DNA from: an uncultured Polymorphobacter sp.
GTDB lineage: Bacteria; Pseudomonadota; Alphaproteobacteria; Sphingomonadales; Sphingomonadaceae
Assembly (NCBI GenBank): GCA_937871645.1
Contig: CALMPZ010000071.1
Span: forward strand, 1 to 5,630
DNA: 5,630 nucleotides
Direction: 5' to 3'
Made by a program: the position numbers and the translations under genes. The first letter of the stretch is position 1. Each line of letters begins with the position of its first letter. Below are positions 1 to 5,630 of the stretch, one piece after another. Below the pieces are notes generated by a model. It was given only the letters and a program-made list of their open reading frames with translations. It was not told the DNA's origin and made no database searches.

Positions 1-370
1 GCACCCGGGGCATTTATGGGCGGGGACGCATCCCGAGCCCGTCGATCCGGCGGCGCACAAGGTGATCACCGCCGACATGGTCGTCGGCTTCAAGGCGATC
101 CGCGAACATTTCACCAGCCGCGTGACGCTCGACCGCGCGCGCCACGTCCATGTCGATTACCTCGACGGGCCGCTCAAATACCTCCACAACGACTGGCACT
201 TCCGCGACGTGCCGGGGGGCTGCGAAATCGACTTCGCCGTCGAGTTCGAGTTCAAGACCAAGATGTTCGAAAAGATTGCTGGCATGTTCTTCGGCGATGC
301 GCTGCGCAAGATGGTGGCGAGCTTCGAAGCACGTGCTGCGGCGATCTATCCGCAAGTGGTGGCCGGGTAG
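1..370 (+). CDS. COQ10/RatA family SRPBCC protein (ubiquinone-binding / RatA-like), 5' partial
   Basis: The reading frame (first full codon at base 2) is open from the window edge to TAG at 368-370, so only the C-terminal ~122 residues are visible. The visible part has the family's C-terminal pattern: ITADMVVGFKAIREHFTSRV, then YLDGPLKYLHNDWHF, then IDFAVEFEFKTKMFEKI and a final amphipathic helix FGDALRKMVASFEARA. From memory this lines up well with E. coli RatA (YfjG) and eukaryotic Coq10, START-like (Polyketide_cyc) folds of about 145-160 residues, so roughly the first 30-45 residues are missing. Coq10 is thought to bind or chaperone ubiquinone for respiration. RatA was reported in E. coli to block 70S ribosome association, but automatic 'toxin' labels on alphaproteobacterial homologues are not evidence of toxicity. 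I infer the COQ10-like role. No antitoxin-like gene follows. An internal GTG at 62 or ATG at 77 would delete the N-terminal strand and helix of the fold, so neither is likely to be the true start. Confidence 0.88.
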   Translation, partial: HPGHLWAGTHPEPVDPAAHKVITADMVVGFKAIREHFTSRVTLDRARHVHVDYLDGPLKYLHNDWHFRDVPGGCEIDFAVEFEFKTKMFEKIAGMFFGDALRKMVASFEARAAAIYPQVVAG

Positions 371-392
371 CAGCGGGCGTTCGCGGCTTTAC

Positions 393-502
393 TTTCGTGC
401 GTCATCCCGGCGAACACCGGGACCCAGTTGCTGCAGCAAGCGCACCGGCAGGATATGCGAAAGCCAACTGGGTCCCGGCGTTCGCCGGGATGACGAATGA
501 AA
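393..502. repeat. REPIN-like paired palindromic repeat (large imperfect inverted repeat)
   Basis: Two 31-nt arms at 400-430 and 465-495 are reverse complements at 30 of 31 positions. The match extends outward to 393 and 502 with two more mismatches (about 35 of 38). The arms are separated by a 34-nt centre (431-464). Each arm is itself a small palindrome: the right arm has CCCGGCG-TT-CGCCGGG (475-490), and the left arm has the same with one mismatch. A perfect 12-bp palindrome TTGCTGCAGCAA (428-439) joins the left arm to the centre. Two inverted REP units around a short spacer is the arrangement called a BIME or REPIN, non-autonomous elements usually mobilised by a RAYT transposase. The core GTCATCCCGGCGAA is a type I recognise from sphingomonad and other proteobacterial intergenic regions. 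It lies 30-130 nt after the COQ10/RatA stop. Folded as RNA it could stop or protect that transcript, but no T-tract follows it, so a terminator role is only inferred. Confidence 0.85.
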
Positions 503-517
503 TGGACGCGAAGCTAC

Positions 518-547
518 TTGCCGCCAAACGCCATCGCCCCCTATGAG
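518..547 (+). promoter_or_regulatory. Weak sigma-70-like promoter candidate before the transporter
   Basis: TTGCCG (518-523) and TATGAG (542-547) each match 4 of 6 consensus bases and are separated by 18 nt. They lie 45-75 nt before the GTG start of the transporter and beyond the inverted repeat, which is where a promoter for the transporter/CoA-transferase pair should be. Matches of this strength occur by chance in DNA like this, so this is only a candidate. Start-site mapping would decide it. Confidence 0.22.
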
Positions 548-551
548 CAAG

Positions 552-587
552 GCTACAGGGTGCAAAGCCCGATGCGTTACAGGGGGC
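552..587 (+). repeat. Imperfect 12-nt direct repeat in the transporter leader
   Basis: GCTACAGGGTGC (552-563) recurs as GTTACAGGGGGC (576-587), with 10 of 12 positions identical and 24 nt between starts. The second copy contains the G-run that serves as the transporter's ribosome binding site. It could be a regulator site or a chance duplication; there is no partner regulator gene in the window to link it to. Confidence 0.3.
582..586 (+). promoter_or_regulatory. Ribosome binding site (G-run) supporting the GTG start at 592
   Basis: GGGGG sits 5 nt before GTG 592. The frame has a stop (TGA 544-546) upstream and no other ATG, GTG or TTG between that stop and 592, so GTG 592 is the earliest possible start. 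It also leaves a normal ~20-residue polar N-terminus before the first membrane segment. Confidence 0.55.
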
Positions 588-591
588 CAGC

Positions 592-2199
592 GTGGCAAGT
601 TCGGATAGCGGTGCGACCAATGATGCGGGGCTGACGCTCGACCCCAAGCGCGACCGGCTGGTGATTGTCGCCTCGTCGCTCGGTACCGTGTTCGAATGGT
701 ATGATTTCTTCGTCTACGGCACGCTTGCGGCACTGCTCGGGCGCATGTTCTTCCCCAGCGAAAACCCCACAGCCGGCCTGCTGCTCAGCCTTGCGACGTT
801 TGGCGCCGGTTTCGGCGTGCGGCCGATCGGCGCGATGGTGTTCGGCGTGCTCGGTGACCGCATCGGGCGCAAATACACGTTCCTGGCGACGATTACCTTG
901 ATGGGGCTGGCCACCGCGCTCGTCGGGGTGCTGCCGACATACGCGCAGGTCGGCATCTGGGCACCGATACTGCTCGTCGGGCTGCGACTGCTGCAAGGGT
1001 TGGCGCTCGGCGGTGAATATGGCGGCGCAGCGATCTACGTTGCCGAGCATGCACCCCCGGGCAAGCGCGGCTTCTTCACCGGCTTTATCCAGGCGTCGGT
1101 GGTCGGCGGCTTCCTGCTGTCGCTTGTCGTCGTGCTGCTCACCGTGTTCAGCGTCGGCAAGGAAGCGTTCGATGACTGGGGCTGGCGCATCCCGTTCCTG
1201 GTGTCGATCCTGTTGCTGGCGATCTCGCTGTATATCCGCCTCAAGCTCAGCGAGAGCCCGGTGTTCGCGGCGATGAAGGAGGCCGGCACCACCAGCGCCG
1301 CGCCGCTGCGCGAGGCGTTTTCGGCGCCGGGCAATCTGAAGACGATGATTGTCGCGATGATTGCGGTGGCGGCCGGGCTGACGGTCATCTGGTACACCGC
1401 GCAGTTCCAGACGCTGTACTTCCTGCAGAGCACTGCGCTGGTCGATGAAACCGATGCCAAGCTGCTTGTCGGCGTGTCGATGCTGATCGTGGCGCCGCTG
1501 TTCGTGGTGTTCGGCCATGTGTCGGACAAATACGGCCGCAAGCCGGTGATGCTGATCGGCTATGCGGTGACCTTGCTGCTGCTGTTCCCGGCGTTCCACT
1601 TGTTGGCGAAGGCCGCCAACCCGCAGTTGATGGCGGCAGCGGCCGCGTCACCGGTGTCGATCAGCGGCAGCGACTGCAGTTTCAATCCGTTCGCATCGAA
1701 GCAGTCGTCCGAATGCGGCCAGGCGCTGCAATATCTGTCGGGGCGCGGCATTGGCCATACCGGCGCGATAGATGACGGCGGCGCGCTGCGCATCACCATC
1801 GGCACGACGACGCTGCAGGGTTTCGACAAGGCCGCCATTGATGTTGCACTGGCGGCGGCGGGCTATCCGACCAAGGAGAATCCGGGCCCCCGCAACAACC
1901 TGCTGATTATCGCGGCGATTGCCCTGCTCGGGCTTCTGTCGGCGGCAACCTACGGTCCGGTCGCGGCGATCATGGTCGAGCTGTTTCCGGCGCGCATCCG
2001 CTACACCTCGATGTCGCTGCCGTATCACATCGGTACCGGCTATTTCGGCGGCTTCCTGCCGCTGATCTCGCTGTATATCGTCGCCAAATCGGGCAACGCC
2101 TTCGGTGGGCTGTGGTACACATGGATTGTCGTGCTGGCGGCGTTTGCCGTCACGTTGTTCTGGCTGCCCGAGACCAAAGACCGCGACATTTCCAAGTAA
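592..2199 (+). CDS. MFS transporter, Metabolite:H+ Symporter (MHS) family
   Basis: This 535-residue inner-membrane protein is a proton-coupled importer of the MHS group (TC 2.A.1.6; relatives are ProP, ShiA and KgtP), which take up organic acids, osmolytes or aromatic acids. TM1 carries the family signature SSLGTVFEWYDFFVYG (28-43). MFS motif A GDRIGRKYTFL (88-98) lies between TM2 and TM3, and its echo GHVSDKYGRKP (308-318) between TM8 and TM9. LQGLALGGEYGGA (134-146) marks TM4, ELFPARIRYTSMSLPYHIG (463-481) the TM10-11 loop, and PETKDRDI (526-533) the C-terminus. Twelve hydrophobic segments can be placed at about 24-48, 60-86, 94-113, 122-150, 163-187, 200-216, 250-270, 290-308, 318-338, 435-458, 477-497 and 505-525. 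It is longer than ProP-like proteins of 430-500 residues because the TM9-10 loop (about 339-434), predicted periplasmic, is enlarged and has Cys362 and Cys375. I recall a similar loop in a Burkholderia/sphingomonad MHS subgroup. It starts with GTG and is followed 12 nt later by a CoA-transferase gene, which suggests a carboxylic acid substrate; the exact substrate cannot be read from sequence. Confidence 0.93.
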   Translation: MASSDSGATNDAGLTLDPKRDRLVIVASSLGTVFEWYDFFVYGTLAALLGRMFFPSENPTAGLLLSLATFGAGFGVRPIGAMVFGVLGDRIGRKYTFLATITLMGLATALVGVLPTYAQVGIWAPILLVGLRLLQGLALGGEYGGAAIYVAEHAPPGKRGFFTGFIQASVVGGFLLSLVVVLLTVFSVGKEAFDDWGWRIPFLVSILLLAISLYIRLKLSESPVFAAMKEAGTTSAAPLREAFSAPGNLKTMIVAMIAVAAGLTVIWYTAQFQTLYFLQSTALVDETDAKLLVGVSMLIVAPLFVVFGHVSDKYGRKPVMLIGYAVTLLLLFPAFHLLAKAANPQLMAAAAASPVSISGSDCSFNPFASKQSSECGQALQYLSGRGIGHTGAIDDGGALRITIGTTTLQGFDKAAIDVALAAAGYPTKENPGPRNNLLIIAAIALLGLLSAATYGPVAAIMVELFPARIRYTSMSLPYHIGTGYFGGFLPLISLYIVAKSGNAFGGLWYTWIVVLAAFAVTLFWLPETKDRDISK

Positions 2200-2203
2200 G
2201 GAG
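2198..2203 (+). promoter_or_regulatory. Shine-Dalgarno of the CoA-transferase, overlapping the transporter stop codon
   Basis: AAGGAG uses the last two bases of the transporter's TAA stop (2197-2199) and lies 8 nt before ATG 2212. Terminating ribosomes therefore sit on the next gene's binding site, the usual layout for coupled translation within one mRNA. It favours ATG 2212 over the in-frame ATG at 2224. Confidence 0.8.
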
Positions 2204-2211
2204 CCACCGCC

Positions 2212-3402
2212 ATGGCCGGCGCGATGACGGGCATCAAGTTGCTCGATTTCAGCCAGATCGTCTCCGGGCCGATGGCCGCGTGCATCCTCGCCGACCAGGG
2301 TGCCGATGTCATCAAGCTCGAAGCGCCGAGCGGTGACCCGGTGCGCGCGTTCGGGCCGGGCAAGGGCAACATGTCGGCGACCTATATCACCGTCAACCGC
2401 GGCAAGCGCGGGCTGGCACTCGACCTCAAGAAGCCCGAATCGGCGGCGATTGTCACGGCGCTGATCGGCTGGGCCGATGTGCTGATTGAAAACTTCCGCC
2501 CCGGTGCGATGGAGCGGTTGGGCTACGGTGCGGCACGCTGCGCCGAGATCAACCCGCGGCTGATCTATGCGTCGGTCAGCGGCTTCGGGCCCGACGGGCC
2601 GTACCGCAACATCCGTGTCTATGATCCGGCGGTGCAGGCGGTGTCCGGGATTGCCGCGACGCAGCTCGATGCCGCCGGTCATCCGTCGCTGGTGGCGTCG
2701 CTGATGGCCGACAAGCTGACCGCGTTGACGGCAGCGCAGGCCATCACAGCGGCCCTGTTCGCGCGCGAACGCACCGGCGTCGCGCAGCAAGTCGCGGTGT
2801 CGATGCTCGATGCGGCGATTGCCTTCAACTGGCCCGAAGCGATGTACAACCACAGCTTCCTCGATGACCCGCCGGCGCCGCTGCCCAACTATAGCGACCT
2901 GGCGCGCCTGTGGCCGGCGCGCGACGGGCAAGTCGCCATTGGGGTGCTGCAGGACGCCGAATTCGTCGCACTTTGTGCCGCAATTGAACGCCCCGACCTT
3001 GCCGCAGACCCGCGCTTCACCCGCGCTGCCGGTCGCGCCTTGTACCGTGACGACTGGCTGCCGGCGGTCGCGACCGAAATCGCGTCGCGCGATGTCGATA
3101 CGCTGATGGCGGCGTTCATCGCGACCGGTGCGGTCGGTGGGCGGGTCAACACGCGCGCCAATGTCGGCGATGACCCACAGGTGCGGCACAATCGCAGCAT
3201 CGCCGAAATCGATCACGGCGCGCTCGGCCGCGTGCGGTCGCCGATTGCACCGGCACGATTTTCGGCGACGCCGTCGCACGCGCCGCGTCCGGCGCCCGGG
3301 CTGGGCGAGCACAGCCGCGCGATTTTGCAGCAGCTAGGCCGGTCGCCAGCCGACATTGACGCACTGATTACCGCAGGCGTGGTCATCGCGGCTTCCCCCT
3401 GA
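2212..3402 (+). CDS. Class III CoA-transferase, CaiB/BaiF family
   Basis: This is a 396-residue cytoplasmic protein, normal for the family (about 380-430). Enzymes of this class move CoA between carboxylic acids through an aspartyl-CoA intermediate and form an interlocked dimer. The N-terminal Rossmann part shows GIKLLDFSQIVSGPMAA (7-23), LADQGADVIKLEAPSGD (26-42), VNRGKRGLALDLK (61-73), DVLIENFRPGAMERLG (89-104) and SGFGPDGP (123-130). The probable catalytic aspartate is Asp167 in SLMADKLTAL, near the Asp169 of formyl-CoA transferase and CaiB. The C-terminal part ends with the typical DDPQVRHN (320-327) and GRVRSPIAPARFSATP (339-354). Alpha-methylacyl-CoA racemases share the fold but use a His just before an Asp in the GHD motif. 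Here that position is Tyr137 (VYDP), with the same 29-residue spacing to the catalytic Asp, which favours a transferase. The gene is 12 nt after the MHS transporter, so it probably activates the imported acid. Donor and acceptor are unknown, so I give no symbol. Confidence 0.92.
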   Translation: MAGAMTGIKLLDFSQIVSGPMAACILADQGADVIKLEAPSGDPVRAFGPGKGNMSATYITVNRGKRGLALDLKKPESAAIVTALIGWADVLIENFRPGAMERLGYGAARCAEINPRLIYASVSGFGPDGPYRNIRVYDPAVQAVSGIAATQLDAAGHPSLVASLMADKLTALTAAQAITAALFARERTGVAQQVAVSMLDAAIAFNWPEAMYNHSFLDDPPAPLPNYSDLARLWPARDGQVAIGVLQDAEFVALCAAIERPDLAADPRFTRAAGRALYRDDWLPAVATEIASRDVDTLMAAFIATGAVGGRVNTRANVGDDPQVRHNRSIAEIDHGALGRVRSPIAPARFSATPSHAPRPAPGLGEHSRAILQQLGRSPADIDALITAGVVIAASP

Positions 3403-3423
3403 ACGAGGGCGGTGTTAGCTTCG

Positions 3424-3468
3424 CGGGCGCGGTGCCGTGACTCAGTCGTGAAGAATCAGCAGCGCCCG
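3424..3468 (+). terminator. Possible weak hairpin terminator after the CoA-transferase
   Basis: CGGGCGC (3424-3430) pairs perfectly with GCGCCCG (3462-3468), giving a 7-bp all-GC stem with a 31-nt loop, 22 nt after the CoA-transferase stop. The loop is long and no T-run follows, so it is not a classical intrinsic terminator. It directly abuts the lon promoter candidate. It is listed because nothing better separates the two transcription units. Confidence 0.22.
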
Positions 3469-3469
3469 A

Positions 3470-3498
3470 GTTGATGGAATTGCAGCGCGTCCCCATAT
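3470..3498 (+). promoter_or_regulatory. Probable heat-shock (sigma-32/RpoH) promoter of lon
   Basis: GTTGATG (3470-3476) resembles the RpoH -35 element CTTGAAA (TTGA core matched, 4 of 7). CCCATAT (3492-3498) matches the -10 element CCCATNT at every position. The 15-nt spacer is within the usual range. Transcription would start near 3504-3506, leaving a leader of about 35 nt before the lon ATG at 3541. lon belongs to the heat-shock regulon in well-studied proteobacteria, so site and gene fit each other. The -10 match is strong and the -35 match moderate; the promoter has not been demonstrated here. Confidence 0.68.
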
Positions 3499-3509
3499 CG
3501 GCACCGTAA

Positions 3510-3535
3510 GGCGGAAGTTCCCACCGCCAGTGGAG
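3510..3535 (+). promoter_or_regulatory. lon ribosome binding site with small leader hairpin
   Basis: GGAG (3532-3535) lies 5 nt before ATG 3541 and supports that start; the in-frame GTG at 3535 overlaps the binding site itself and is unlikely. Just upstream, GGCGG (3510-3514) can pair with CCGCC (3524-3528) around a 9-nt loop. As an alternative, CCAC (3521-3524) can pair with GTGG (3530-3533), covering the first two bases of the Shine-Dalgarno. The two stems share base 3524 and cannot form together. Both are short. Confidence 0.5.
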
Positions 3536-3540
3536 TGAAA

Positions 3541-5630
<2,090 letters not shown>

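Noticed and set aside
1..370. A toxin-antitoxin system, suggested by the RatA family name.
   Set aside because: No antitoxin-like (RatB/UPF0125) frame is found after it, and the alphaproteobacterial homologues fit a Coq10-like role better; the name alone is not evidence of a toxin.
393..502. The inverted repeat as the end of an insertion sequence or a CRISPR unit.
   Set aside because: There are only two arms in inverted orientation with 34 nt between them. No transposase and no regularly spaced direct repeats are present.
16..546. A + strand open frame from ATG 16 running through the COQ10/RatA gene and the inverted repeat.
   Set aside because: Its product is Arg/Ala-rich without any fold-like pattern, and it reads the repeat arms as coding. 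The neighbouring frame ending at 370 encodes a clear COQ10/RatA domain.
1648..3312. A 554-codon open frame on the minus strand spanning most of two genes, and another of 340 codons at 577-1599.
   Set aside because: Both lie antisense to well-recognised genes. Their translations are dominated by Arg, His, Gln, Asp and Ala, with no recognisable motif or domain, and one runs across the junction of two real genes. This is what high third-position GC produces on the opposite strand.
3430..3506. An 8-bp inverted repeat CGGTGCCG (3430-3437) and CGGCACCG (3499-3506) flanking the lon promoter candidate, which could suggest an operator loop.
   Set aside because: It is short, made of common GC words, and 61 nt apart; it overlaps the better 7-bp stem at 3424-3468. 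Chance is the simpler explanation.

Overview
The window looks like chromosomal DNA of an alphaproteobacterium, most likely a sphingomonad (Sphingomonadales). The reasons are the high GC content, the strong third-position G/C bias, a COQ10/RatA-type gene, and a GTCATCCCGGCGAA-type inverted repeat of the kind scattered through sphingomonad genomes. All genes are on the + strand. The lineage is inferred from style and family, not from a search.

Layout: (1) Bases 1-370 hold the 3' part of a SRPBCC/COQ10-RatA family gene whose start lies before the window. (2) Bases 371-591 are intergenic. They contain a large REP-pair (REPIN-like) imperfect inverted repeat at about 393-502, then a short leader with a weak promoter candidate and an imperfect 12-nt direct repeat. 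(3) Bases 592-2199 encode a 12-TM Metabolite:H+ Symporter (MHS, ProP/ShiA-like) MFS transporter. It has a periplasmic loop of about 95 residues carrying two cysteines. (4) Bases 2212-3402 encode a class III (CaiB/BaiF) CoA-transferase. Its Shine-Dalgarno overlaps the transporter stop codon, so the two genes read as one bicistronic unit that probably imports an organic acid and activates it as a CoA thioester. (5) Bases 3403-3540 are a compact regulatory region with a good heat-shock (sigma-32) promoter match. (6) Bases 3541 to the window end encode an ATP-dependent Lon protease of the LonA type. It is intact through the catalytic serine and is cut by the window edge before the catalytic lysine.

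The transporter and CoA-transferase form a plausible small catabolic operon of unknown substrate. The flanking COQ10/RatA and lon genes are housekeeping genes with their own transcription signals. I looked for a defence system, mobile element, CRISPR array, RNA gene or other undescribed system and found none. The most informative non-coding features are the REPIN-like element and the heat-shock promoter. The long minus-strand open frames are high-GC shadows of the real genes.
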